A DNA stretch of 64,000 bases from Azospirillum sp. B21 (lineage in GTDB: Bacteria > Pseudomonadota > Alphaproteobacteria > Azospirillales > Azospirillaceae). The translations under genes and the position numbers were made by a program. The stretch's first letter is position 1. Each line of letters begins with the position of its first letter. Shown one piece after another: positions 7,945-15,844 of this stretch. The notes beneath the pieces were generated by a model. That model made no database searches. It worked only from the letters and a program-made list of their open reading frames with translations, and was not told the DNA's origin. The stretch lies in NCBI RefSeq assembly GCF_008364825.1, contig NZ_VTTO01000002.1:682001-746000 (forward strand). The letters run 5' to 3'.

Positions 7945-9171
7945 ATGGAAAAAGCCCTTGTTCCGGCAGCCTTGAATAACGGTCTCTTCCCTGTCCTAAC
8001 CCGGCCGCGGATCGAAGAGACGGCTGGAACGGGTGGCGGCGGATGGATGGCCGAGGCGCCCGCGGCCCTGCGCGCATTGCTGGACCCCAAGGACTGCGCC
8101 GATCAGGTGCTGTCCATATCCGGTGCTTATCGCGACCGCATGCGCAGGCTGACCGTCCTGCTCGACATGGCCTTGCGAGCGGTCGTCCGGAGGTATGGCG
8201 AGGATGAACGCATCCGTGCCATCTACGCCCTGCCGCCGGAACTGGACGACATCCTGCGCCGGGCTGCGCCGAGGCACTATCGGGTCGGCTGGTACCGGCC
8301 TGACGTGATCTTCGACCGCGAGGGCACGACACGGATCTGCGAGATCGGCGCCCGTTACTCCATGAACGGCTGGATGGTCAGCCGCGCATTGTCGAGCGGA
8401 CACACCGATTTCTGGACGGATCTGTGCGCCCCCTACACGCCCGGCAGCACTCTGGCCCTGGTGCACCGGAAAGAGCCCGGCGGCGAGGTCGATTGCCTGT
8501 CGGACCATCTGCAGCGCACCGGTGTCCATTTCCTTTCCGTGAAGCCGGAGGAGATGGAACTGCGCGACGGGCGCCTGACGGCCCGCGGGACGGTGCTGGA
8601 TCGCCTGATCCTGCAGATGGACCGCACCGAACTGCTTTGCTTCCAGCCCGCCGTTCTCGATCGGCTGATGGAGTCCGGCGACTATTTCAACGATGTCCGC
8701 ACGCTGATCCTGGTGCATGACAAGCGCGTCCTTGCCGTGTTGTCCGATGGGTCGATCATGCGTGAGGCGATGCCCGGAGACCTGTATGCGGAGTTGCAGC
8801 CACACCTGATCCCGTCCTTCTGCATCGGTTCGGCCGACGAGGCGGAGCGATTCCTGGAGCAGGACGGCGATTGGATCGCCAAGCAGAACAGTGGCGGGCG
8901 CGGCATCGGCACGCTGGTGCGGTCGCGGTGCAGTGCCGATGAATGGGCCGGACTGATACGCGGCGACTGGCCGAGCCTGATGTTCCAGCCCTATCTCGAT
9001 CAACTCGATTATGTAGAGGCCGAAACCGGACTGACCATTCACATGGTGGGCATGCTCCTGTGCCGCGACGACATATGCTATGGCAATGGCGTGTTTCGCG
9101 GGTCCGACGAGGCGGTGATCAACCTGCACCAGCAGCGCGGCAGGCTCTATCGCTGCGAACTGGTGCCATGA
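7945..9171 (+). CDS. ATP-grasp-like protein, orphan, unknown substrate
   Basis: 408 aa from ATG at 7945 (MEKALVPAALNNG), preceded by GAGAG. The more upstream open frame runs through the AT-rich leader and is not credible. YRPDVIFDREGTTRICEIGA, followed by R.SMNGW, resembles the acceptor region of glutathionylspermidine-synthase/RimK-like ligases. Later WIAKQNSGGRGIGTLV matches the ATP-grasp Lys plus glycine-rich loop, and MFQPYLDQ with a terminal N.HQQRGRLY looks like the Mg/ATP-binding end. It therefore probably joins a carboxylate to an amine or thiol using ATP. No biosynthetic partner genes are adjacent, so the substrate cannot be named. Moderate confidence in the fold, low in any specific activity. 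Confidence 0.6.
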   Translation: MEKALVPAALNNGLFPVLTRPRIEETAGTGGGGWMAEAPAALRALLDPKDCADQVLSISGAYRDRMRRLTVLLDMALRAVVRRYGEDERIRAIYALPPELDDILRRAAPRHYRVGWYRPDVIFDREGTTRICEIGARYSMNGWMVSRALSSGHTDFWTDLCAPYTPGSTLALVHRKEPGGEVDCLSDHLQRTGVHFLSVKPEEMELRDGRLTARGTVLDRLILQMDRTELLCFQPAVLDRLMESGDYFNDVRTLILVHDKRVLAVLSDGSIMREAMPGDLYAELQPHLIPSFCIGSADEAERFLEQDGDWIAKQNSGGRGIGTLVRSRCSADEWAGLIRGDWPSLMFQPYLDQLDYVEAETGLTIHMVGMLLCRDDICYGNGVFRGSDEAVINLHQQRGRLYRCELVP

Positions 9172-9246
9172 GCGGCAGGATCGCCGATTTTTCGTGGACG
9201 ACCTGCACCGACGACCAGAAGGCAGGCTTGGTACAGGGAGGGACGC

Positions 9247-9274
9247 CGCCGCCCGGTCTTGCGACCGGACGGCG
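9247..9274. terminator. Hairpin downstream of hpd
   Basis: CGCCGCCCGGTC (9247-9258) and GACCGGACGGCG (9263-9274) form a 12-bp stem with one G-T type mismatch and a 4-nt loop. It sits between the convergent ATP-grasp and hpd genes. No T-run follows on either strand, so it may act as an mRNA-stabilising hairpin rather than a strict intrinsic terminator. Confidence 0.45.
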
Positions 9275-9307
9275 TTCGGAACCCTGCCTGTGGAACCCGC
9301 CTGACGA

Positions 9308-10381
9308 TCAGGCGGCGTTCTCGCTCAGTACGCCGCGGCGGATCTGGTCGAGTTCGATGGACTCGAACAGGGCCTTGAAGTTGCCCTCGCCGAAGCCCTC
9401 GTTGCCGATGCGCTGGATGATCTCGAAGAAGATCGGGCCGATGACGTTCTGGGTGAAGATCTGCAGCAGCAGGCCCTGGCCCTCGGTCGGCGCGCCGTCG
9501 ACCAGGATGCGGTTGGCGCGCAGGCGTTCCAGATCCTGGTTGTGGCCGGGCACGCGGGTGTCGATGCGCTCGTAATAGGTGTCGGGCGTGTCCTGGAACG
9601 GAGTGCCCAGGCCGCGCATCGTCTCCACCGTGTGGACGATGTCGTTGGTACCCAGCGCGACGTGCTGGATGCCTTCGCCCTTGTAGTCGCGTAGATATTC
9701 GACGATCTGCGACTTGTTGTCGGCGGATTCGTTGATCGGGATGCGGATCTTGCCGCAGGGGCTGGTCATCGCCTTCGAACGCAGGCCGGTCAGCTTGCCT
9801 TCGATGTCGAAATAGCGAATCTCGCGGAAGCCGAACAGGCGGGTGTAGAAGCCGGCCCACTCCTCCATCCGCCCGGTGTGGACGTTGTGGGTCAAATGGT
9901 CGATGTAGGTCAGGCCGGCGCCCTTCGGATGCTGGTCCACACCCGGCAGCGGCACGAAATCGACCTCATAGATGCTGCCGCGCTCGCCATAGCGGTCGAC
10001 GAGATAGATCAGCGAATCGCCGATGCCCTTGATGGCGGGGATGTTCAGTTCCATCGCGCCGACCCGGTTCTCGACGCCCCAGGCGCCGAGGTCCACCGCG
10101 CGGCGGTAGGCGAAGGCGGCGTCGGCGACGCGAAAGGCGATGGCGCAGATCGACGGGCCGTGCTGGGCGGCGAAATTGCGCGGGAAGCCCGACGGCTCGG
10201 CATTGACGATGAAGTTCACGTCGCCCTGGCGGTAGAGCGTCACGTCCTTGGACCGGTGGCGGGCGATTGCCGAGAAACCCAGCTGCTCGAACAGGCGACC
10301 CAGCGCCACGGTGTCCGGCGCGGTGAATTCGATGAACTCGAATCCGTCGGTCTTCATCGGGTTTTCCCACATGTCGGCCAT
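9308..10381 (-). CDS. hpd: 4-hydroxyphenylpyruvate dioxygenase
   Basis: 357 aa, full family length. It converts 4-hydroxyphenylpyruvate to homogentisate in tyrosine catabolism (cytosolic, Fe(II)-dependent). The two vicinal-oxygen-chelate halves are visible. The iron ligands sit in YIDHLTHNV, GIQHVALGTNDI and FFEIIQRIGNEGFGEGNFKALFESIE, whose last motifs include the conserved C-terminal helix. GGGAGAGG lies 5 nt before the ATG. It is divergent from an Lrp-type regulator 130 bp away, the usual layout for amino-acid-responsive control. The stop codon lies inside a perfect 8-bp palindrome (9297-9315). Confidence 0.96.
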   Translation of the reverse strand: MADMWENPMKTDGFEFIEFTAPDTVALGRLFEQLGFSAIARHRSKDVTLYRQGDVNFIVNAEPSGFPRNFAAQHGPSICAIAFRVADAAFAYRRAVDLGAWGVENRVGAMELNIPAIKGIGDSLIYLVDRYGERGSIYEVDFVPLPGVDQHPKGAGLTYIDHLTHNVHTGRMEEWAGFYTRLFGFREIRYFDIEGKLTGLRSKAMTSPCGKIRIPINESADNKSQIVEYLRDYKGEGIQHVALGTNDIVHTVETMRGLGTPFQDTPDTYYERIDTRVPGHNQDLERLRANRILVDGAPTEGQGLLLQIFTQNVIGPIFFEIIQRIGNEGFGEGNFKALFESIELDQIRRGVLSENAA

Positions 10382-10517
10382 GATCGCCTCTCCCTTGGTT
10401 CGTTATGCGATCAGTATGCCGGACTGTTCGTGGAAATAGCTTTCAAAGTGGGGCGGACGCACCTATGATTTTGGCAGGATTTTTCGCTGAACGCCGCCTC
10501 ACCGGAGAAATTTGCCG

Positions 10518-10991
10518 TTGCCTGCCGCCCTATCGGAAATCGACGTCAAAATCCTGATCGCCCTGCAGGAGGATTCGCGCCTGACCGTGCAGGAATTGGC
10601 CGACCGGGTCGGCACCTCCCCCTCTTCCTGCTGGCGCCGTTTGAGGTCGCTGGAGGAGACGGGGGTGATCCGCCGTTACACGGCGCTGGTCGATCCGAAG
10701 GCGGCGTCGGTGGGAGAGTGCGTGTTCGCCCATGTGACGCTCGACCATCATTCGGCCGAGACCGCCGCCGTCTTCATCGACGCGGTGCGCAAGCGGCCGG
10801 AGGTGCTGGAATGCTACGCCGTGTCGGGCGATGCCGACTATCTGCTGCGGGTCGCGGTGCGGGCGATCGCCGACTACAACCGCTTCCTGGAGGAGTTCGT
10901 CTTCCAGCTGCCCTTCCAGGTCCGCATCCGCTCCAACTTCGCCCTGAAGGAGATCAAGTTCGAGACGGCGCTGCCCTTGGGGGGCGCTTAG
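10518..10991 (+). CDS. Lrp/AsnC family transcriptional regulator (next to hpd)
   Basis: 157 aa from TTG at 10518. GGAGAAA at 10504-10510 gives a 7-nt spacing, better than for TTG at 10512. An N-terminal winged helix (LSEIDVKILIALQEDSRLTVQELADRVGTS, CWRRLRSLEETGVIRRY) is followed by the RAM ligand domain (VFAHVTLDHHS, VLECYAVSGDADYLLRV, FETALPL). It is divergent from hpd, so it likely controls tyrosine degradation in response to an aromatic amino acid; that is inference from position. It is a close paralogue of the Lrp gene at 39939-40418. Confidence 0.9.
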   Translation: MPAALSEIDVKILIALQEDSRLTVQELADRVGTSPSSCWRRLRSLEETGVIRRYTALVDPKAASVGECVFAHVTLDHHSAETAAVFIDAVRKRPEVLECYAVSGDADYLLRVAVRAIADYNRFLEEFVFQLPFQVRIRSNFALKEIKFETALPLGGA

Positions 10992-10999
10992 CAAAAATC

Positions 11000-11021
11000 C
11001 CCTCTCCCCGGGGGGAGAGGG
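11000..11021. repeat. GC-rich palindromic repeat, copy 2
   Basis: CCCTCTCCCC (11000-11009) and GGGGAGAGGG (11012-11021) are perfect complements. The element fills the 40-bp gap between the convergent Lrp and glycosyltransferase genes. It could end transcription from both sides but lacks a T-run. Confidence 0.75.
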
Positions 11022-11031
11022 AACTATCGCC

Positions 11032-12180
11032 CTACCCCGCCACCCTGCGCTTGGCCGACACGGCGGTCGCGGCGGTCGCGGGGTGCGGGCCGGCGATGCG
11101 GTCCAGCAGCAGGTCCAGGCCGGTGCGGCTGGTCTCGTAGGCGACCCGTGCGCGGGTCAGCGTCTGGGCGGACGCGACGGCGAGCGCTTCGCGGTCATCG
11201 GCCCAGGCCGCCAGGATCGGCAGCGCCGCCTTAACGAAGTCGGCATCCTGCGGCACCAGACCGTCCGCCGGGATGTCGGAACCGATGCAGCCGCGCTCAT
11301 AGGCCAGGACCGGCACGCCGGCCGCCATCGCTTCGAACAGGACCAGCGGCTGCGCCTCGTTGCGGTAGCGGGTGGGGAAGACGAAGACGTCGATGTCGCG
11401 GTAGAAGGCCTCCTTGGCCTCGCCATGGACCGGGCCGTGATACTCGACCGCCCCGTCGAAGGCCATCAGGCCCGCGGCGATCATCGCATTGTCCTTCGGC
11501 TTCAGGCCGGGCCCAGCCAGCACCAGCTTGGCGTCCACCCCATCCAGCTGCAGGGCGCGCAGCAGGGCGAACATCGTGTCCAGCCCCTTCTCGCTGCACA
11601 GGTTCGACAGATGGCCGATGCGCAGAGGGCCGTCGCGCCGCGGACGCGGGGCAGCGTCGGGAACGGAGAAGATGGCGTTCGACATGGTCATGCAGCTGCG
11701 CGCCGCCGGATAGATCGACTGGAAGCGCATCTGCATCGCCGGGCACAACAGCACATGGGTGCAGTCGGCCCCGGCGATCCGCGTCAGCAGCCGCATCCGC
11801 CAGGTCGGTTTGCTGATGGTGGCGAAGGAGTGATGGTGCAGCACCCGCTCATAGCCGAACAGGCGCGCGGTGCCGGCGAGTGCGGCGGTGTAGAGCGCTC
11901 CCCATCCGGAATCCACCGGCATGTAGAAGCGCCGGTCGGGCTTGCCCACCCCGGCGGCCAGCCGGCCCATGGTCCCGAACACCCGCGCCATCTTGCGCAG
12001 GTGGTAAGCGGCGCCGCCACCGTTCCACCCCGGCGACAGGTCGGCCACCTCGACACGGCCGCGCCCCCGCATGCGGTCCCGGAGATGCTCCAGCACCAGA
12101 GCGGTCACCCGGCTCATCCCGTCCACCGGCGGCGGCAGCCGTCCCGAGACGACCACATGGGTGCGCGCGTTCCGTTCCAT
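11032..12180 (-). CDS. Glycosyltransferase family 4/1-type, polysaccharide locus
   Basis: 382 aa from ATG at 12180 (MERNARTHVVVSGRLPPPVDGMSR), 2 nt after the stop of the upstream transferase gene. This is a GT-B fold enzyme. The N-terminal half has VVVSGRLPPPVDGMSRVT, and the C-terminal half carries LRIGHLSNLCSEKGLDTM, KLVLAGPG and the donor-binding E-x7-E-like segment FPTRYRNEAQPLVLFEAMAAGVPVLAYE. It adds a sugar to the growing repeat unit of an exopolysaccharide or capsule, probably on the inner face of the membrane. It is the last gene of a minus-strand operon. The sugar specificity cannot be read from sequence. Confidence 0.85.
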   Translation of the reverse strand: MERNARTHVVVSGRLPPPVDGMSRVTALVLEHLRDRMRGRGRVEVADLSPGWNGGGAAYHLRKMARVFGTMGRLAAGVGKPDRRFYMPVDSGWGALYTAALAGTARLFGYERVLHHHSFATISKPTWRMRLLTRIAGADCTHVLLCPAMQMRFQSIYPAARSCMTMSNAIFSVPDAAPRPRRDGPLRIGHLSNLCSEKGLDTMFALLRALQLDGVDAKLVLAGPGLKPKDNAMIAAGLMAFDGAVEYHGPVHGEAKEAFYRDIDVFVFPTRYRNEAQPLVLFEAMAAGVPVLAYERGCIGSDIPADGLVPQDADFVKAALPILAAWADDREALAVASAQTLTRARVAYETSRTGLDLLLDRIAGPHPATAATAVSAKRRVAG

Positions 12181-12182
12181 CG

Positions 12183-13424
12183 TCAACTCCCGGTCAGGGC
12201 CGCTCCGGCGGACCGGCCATGCTGGCCACCCTCCGGGTCGGCGGAATAGTCGGACGCATACTCCGTGTCCGCGCTGCGCTCCGCCTTCGGGCCGCCCAGC
12301 GCCACCACGGCCTTCTCCACCGACTGGGCGAAGAAGCTGGCATCGGCCAAGGCCTGGAAGGGCCGCCCGTTCAGGCTCAGACGGCGCCATTCATCCTCGT
12401 CCCCCGCGACCGACAGCATGTAGCGCGCCAGCCCCTCCGGGTTGTCCGGCTCCACGATGTGGCCGTTCAAACCGCTGCGGATCAGCACGTCGCGGGCGCC
12501 GCACTGATCGGACAGGATGGTCGGAACCCCCATGGCCAATGCCTCGTTCACCACCAGACCGAACTGCTCCTCCAAGGACGGCAGCAGCAGGCACAGTGTG
12601 GACCCCAACGTTTCGGCGATCCCCTTCTCCTGCAGGAAACCGCGGAAGATGATCGATCCGTCCAGCCCGCGCCGCGTCACCTCCGCCCGCAGATCCGCCT
12701 CCAGGGGACCGGATCCGCAGAGATGGAGCGGACGGGCGGCCGGACCGGCCAGCCGCCGGTAAATGTCGTAGGCTTCGACCGCCCGGAACAAGTTCTTCTT
12801 CGGGACGAAGCGCGCGATGATGGTGAAGTGGCGGTCGGCGAAGGGTACTCCGCCAGGGGCCGGCTCCATCCCGGACAGGCGCCGGATGCGGTCCAGGGAC
12901 AGCGTGTCGTACCCGATATAAAGGCGGTCCTTGGGCAGTCCCAACAGTCGGAAGTAATCCACCGTGCGGTGGCTGCCGCCGATCCCCGCCTGATAGGGGG
13001 AGTAGAAGACGCTCTTGACCATCTCCCGCCACAGGATGCGCGGCTTGTCGTCGTATTTGGACGCGTTCATGTTGATGACCTTGCGCCCCGTCAGCCGCAT
13101 GGTCAGGGCAAGCGCGAAGACGTCCGGATCCTCGTAATGGCACAGGAAGACGAAGCGCGCGTCGACGCGCCGGCATTCGCGCAGCAGGGCGCGGTAGACC
13201 GCGGCCTTCGACAGGTCGGCCTTCGACTGGCCGGGGAACAGGGTGATCTTGCGGAAATTCTGCCCCGTTCCGGTAGAATCCCAGGCGTAGGTGTGCGATT
13301 TCGACCCGACTTCCAGCCCGATCACGTCATAGACATGGCCCAGCCGGCGGCCGACCGCTTCCAGCCGATCCATATGGTAGGGGCCGAACATCTCCCAACT
13401 GAAGACCAGCGCGGGCTTCTTCAT
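12183..13424 (-). CDS. Glycosyltransferase family 4/1-type, polysaccharide locus
   Basis: 413 aa. GT-B fold: N-terminal FSWEMFGPYHMDRLEAVGRR is an acceptor-side glycosyltransferase-like start. The C-terminal half has FTIIARFVPKKNLFRAVEAY, LHLCGSGPLEADLR and LLPSLEEQFGLVVNEALAMG, with the E-x7-E donor motif spanning EQFGLVVNE. Its start overlaps the end of the preceding transferase by 4 bp (ATGA type), and its stop is 2 nt before the next gene, so the three transferases are one translationally coupled unit. The acidic tail after KAVVALGG is low-complexity and species-specific. Confidence 0.87.
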   Translation of the reverse strand: MKKPALVFSWEMFGPYHMDRLEAVGRRLGHVYDVIGLEVGSKSHTYAWDSTGTGQNFRKITLFPGQSKADLSKAAVYRALLRECRRVDARFVFLCHYEDPDVFALALTMRLTGRKVINMNASKYDDKPRILWREMVKSVFYSPYQAGIGGSHRTVDYFRLLGLPKDRLYIGYDTLSLDRIRRLSGMEPAPGGVPFADRHFTIIARFVPKKNLFRAVEAYDIYRRLAGPAARPLHLCGSGPLEADLRAEVTRRGLDGSIIFRGFLQEKGIAETLGSTLCLLLPSLEEQFGLVVNEALAMGVPTILSDQCGARDVLIRSGLNGHIVEPDNPEGLARYMLSVAGDEDEWRRLSLNGRPFQALADASFFAQSVEKAVVALGGPKAERSADTEYASDYSADPEGGQHGRSAGAALTGS

Positions 13425-14701
13425 GCTGCCTCTCCCAACAGAAGACGGGCGTATCGGTCGAGGGCCACGGCGCGGGTGGCATTGGCCTCAACCCAGGCGC
13501 GGCCGCGGCGGCCCATCGCGGTTGCGCGGGCGGAGTCGGACAGCAGCGCCGCCACCGCCTCCGCCATTGCGCGCGGCTCCTCCGGCGGAGTGCACAGGAA
13601 GGCGCCGACCTGCGCTTCCAGCGTGGCGAGCGCCGACCCCGGCAGGCAGGTGCTGACGAAGGGCCGGCCGGCGGCGAGGATCGTCACCGCCTTGCCGGGC
13701 ATGGCGAAGGCCGCCCCTTCGGGCCGCTGGGGCACGAGATGGACGTCGCCCTCCGCCATCGCTTCGTTCAGCTGGTCCTTGGGCGCCAGCGGCTGGAAGA
13801 TCACGTTGCCGAGTCCCATGGCTCGGGCGCGCGACTTCAACTCCTCCTCCAGCCCGCCCTGGCCGCGCATCTTGATCCGCGCCTCCGGCATCAGCTCGGC
13901 GAGGTGCCCCGCCATGTCCAGCACCTGCTCCAGCCCCTGCTTGCGGGCGAAGGCGCCGCTGTAGAGCGCGGTCGGCGGCTGGTCGGGGCGCGGCAGCGGG
14001 TGGACCGCGTCGGCATCGACATGGGGCGGGATCACATGGATCGGCTTGGTGACGCCCAGTTCCTCCAGCACGCCACGCATCGGCTCCGACAGGACGACGA
14101 TGGCATCGGCCCGGTTCAGCGCCGTGCGCTCCATGGCGCGGATCGCCTTGACCGCCGCCTTGCCGCCCATGCCGAGCGCACCGGCAAGCCCGGACTGGAT
14201 GTCGTGGACGATGGCGACGTGGCGGCCGCCCGGCGTGGTCAGGCGGTCGGCGATGGCCACCGACAGGATCGACGGGCAGAGCGACAGCACCGCATCGTGC
14301 CGCCCGACCCGGCCGCGGGCGAGTGCGGCGGCGAAGCCGGCATGCAGCACGCCCTCATGGATCAGGCGGGCCTTCATGCCGCCGCCGGCCGGGGGGATGG
14401 TGGGCAGGCGCTCGATCAGCACCCCGTCCACCGTCTTGCTGTCCTGCGACCCGTCGGCGTAGCCGTCATAGACCTTGTTGCCGGGATAGTTGGGCCGCGC
14501 GGTCAGCACGGTCGTTTCGGCCCCGGCCGCCGCGAAAGCGGTGGCGAGGTCGGTCATCATCGGCGCGCTGCCGGCCGGCTCCGGCCAATAGCTCTGCGCC
14601 ACCAGCAACAGCTCTTCCGGCACGGGCACGTCCGACAGGGAAAGCGAGCTGGACGGCCGGTCGGTGACCGGCTCCCGCAGATGGATGGAATCGTCCGGCA
14701 T
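13421..14701 (-). CDS. WbuB-like glycosyltransferase, polysaccharide locus
   Basis: 426 aa. The N-terminal LLLVAQSYWPEPAGSAPMMTDLATAF and TVLTARPNYPGNKVYDGY match the WbuB/WcaI group that often transfers GlcNAc- or fucosamine-type sugars. The C-terminal domain holds ALYSGAFARKQGLEQVLD, IKMRGQGGLEEELKSRA and VHLVPQRPEGAAFAMPGKAVTILAAGRP. The first 25 residues (Ser/Pro-rich) may not be native, and an internal start is possible. It comes directly after the GDP-fucose synthase-like gene (6-nt gap), which hints at a fucose or related donor, though this is inference. Confidence 0.85.
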   Translation of the reverse strand: MPDDSIHLREPVTDRPSSSLSLSDVPVPEELLLVAQSYWPEPAGSAPMMTDLATAFAAAGAETTVLTARPNYPGNKVYDGYADGSQDSKTVDGVLIERLPTIPPAGGGMKARLIHEGVLHAGFAAALARGRVGRHDAVLSLCPSILSVAIADRLTTPGGRHVAIVHDIQSGLAGALGMGGKAAVKAIRAMERTALNRADAIVVLSEPMRGVLEELGVTKPIHVIPPHVDADAVHPLPRPDQPPTALYSGAFARKQGLEQVLDMAGHLAELMPEARIKMRGQGGLEEELKSRARAMGLGNVIFQPLAPKDQLNEAMAEGDVHLVPQRPEGAAFAMPGKAVTILAAGRPFVSTCLPGSALATLEAQVGAFLCTPPEEPRAMAEAVAALLSDSARATAMGRRGRAWVEANATRAVALDRYARLLLGEAA

Positions 14702-14707
14702 CGGGCT

Positions 14708-15673
14708 TTACTCCGCTGCCTGCTTGGAAGCTTGGCGACGGTCCGGAGCGGCGTTCTCCAGGAACCAGTCGTAGGTGCGGCGCAGCCCCTCCTCCAGCGA
14801 CACCTTCGGGCGCCAGCCGGTGGCGAACAGGCGCGACACGTCCATCAGCTTGCGCGGGTGGCCGTCGGGCTTGCTCAAATCATGGGTCAGCGTGCCGGTG
14901 TAGCCGACGGTGTCGCGGATCAGCGCCGCAAGGTCGGCGATGGCGATGTCGTCGCCGGGGCCAACATTGATGATCTCCTCGCTGTCGTACCGGTCCATCA
15001 GGTGCAGGCAGGCGTCCGCCATGTCGTCGACATAGAGGAACTCGCGGCGCGGCGTGCCGGTGCCCCACAGCGTCACCGTCGGATCGCCCGCCAGCTTGGC
15101 GTCGTGGAAGCGGCGGATCATGCCCGGCAGGGCGTGCGAGGTCTCCGGATCGAAATGGTCGCCGGGGCCGTAGAGGTTGGACGGCATGGCGCAGATGGCG
15201 TTGAAGCCGTACTGGCGCCGGTAGGCCTGACACATGGTGATGCCGGCGATCTTGGCGACGGCGTAGGGCTTGTTGCTCGGCTCCATCGGGCCGGACAGCA
15301 GCGCCTCCTCCTTGATCGGCTGCTCGGCATGCTTCGGGTAGAGGCAGGAGGAGCCGAGGAACAGCAGTTTCTTCACGCCGGCGCGCCATGCGGCGTCGAT
15401 GACGTTGTTCTGGATCAGCAGGTTGTCGCGGATGAAGTCGCCGCCGAAGCGGTCGTTGGCGAGGATGCCGCCCACCTTCGCCGCGGCCAGGATCACATGC
15501 TCGATCCCCTCGCGGTCGAAGAAGGCGCGCACCGCCGCCTGGTCGGTCAGGTCGAGCTGCGACCGGTCGCGGATCACGAGGTCGGTGTGCCCGGCCTCCG
15601 TCAGCCGCCGCAGAATGGCGGATCCGACGAGTCCCCGGTGGCCGGCGACGAAGATACGGCTGTTGCGGTCCAT
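14708..15673 (-). CDS. fcl: GDP-L-fucose synthase (GDP-4-keto-6-deoxymannose epimerase/reductase)
   Basis: 321 aa from ATG at 15673 (MDRNSRIFVAGHRGLVGSAI). It is an extended short-chain dehydrogenase/reductase with the NADP motif GHRGLVG, the catalytic Ser in LGSSCLYP and YAVAKIAG as YxxxK. NVGPGDDIAI and the terminal GWRPKVSLEEGLRRTYDWF are typical of Fcl/WcaG. It produces GDP-L-fucose from GDP-4-keto-6-deoxymannose for surface polysaccharide. The partner GDP-mannose 4,6-dehydratase (Gmd) is not in the window and must be elsewhere if this specificity is right. Other 4-keto sugar reductases of the same shape are a minor alternative. Confidence 0.85.
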   Translation of the reverse strand: MDRNSRIFVAGHRGLVGSAILRRLTEAGHTDLVIRDRSQLDLTDQAAVRAFFDREGIEHVILAAAKVGGILANDRFGGDFIRDNLLIQNNVIDAAWRAGVKKLLFLGSSCLYPKHAEQPIKEEALLSGPMEPSNKPYAVAKIAGITMCQAYRRQYGFNAICAMPSNLYGPGDHFDPETSHALPGMIRRFHDAKLAGDPTVTLWGTGTPRREFLYVDDMADACLHLMDRYDSEEIINVGPGDDIAIADLAALIRDTVGYTGTLTHDLSKPDGHPRKLMDVSRLFATGWRPKVSLEEGLRRTYDWFLENAAPDRRQASKQAAE

Positions 15674-15719
15674 GCGGGCCGTCTCCTTAAGATCTTGTGC
15701 GAGCACTTGCCGCCGATTG

Positions 15720-15823
15720 CCCCCACCCCGACCCTCCCCCGCTGGGCGGGGGAGGGAGTAAGTGCTGATACGGCAGGGTGGCGGCAGTCCCTCCCCCGCC
15801 CAGCGGGGGAGGTTAGGTGGGGG
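15720..15823. repeat. Paired inverted GC-rich palindromes between fcl and epimerase
   Basis: Two perfect hairpins stand back to back: CCCTCCCCCGC/GCGGGGGAGGG (15732-15742 with 15746-15756) and CCTCCCCCGC/GCGGGGGAGG (15790-15799 with 15803-15812). Flanks CCCCCACC (15720-15727) and GGTGGGGG (15816-15823) are complementary, so the whole 104 bp can fold as one cruciform, like the element at the left edge of the window. Confidence 0.75.
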
Positions 15824-15844
15824 TCTACCCCCCCGATCGACGCC

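Noticed and set aside
7751-7975. A 74-codon plus-strand frame in the AT-rich leader of the ATP-grasp gene
   Set aside because: It has no ribosome site, overlaps the start of the ATP-grasp gene in another frame and shows no similarity or domain.
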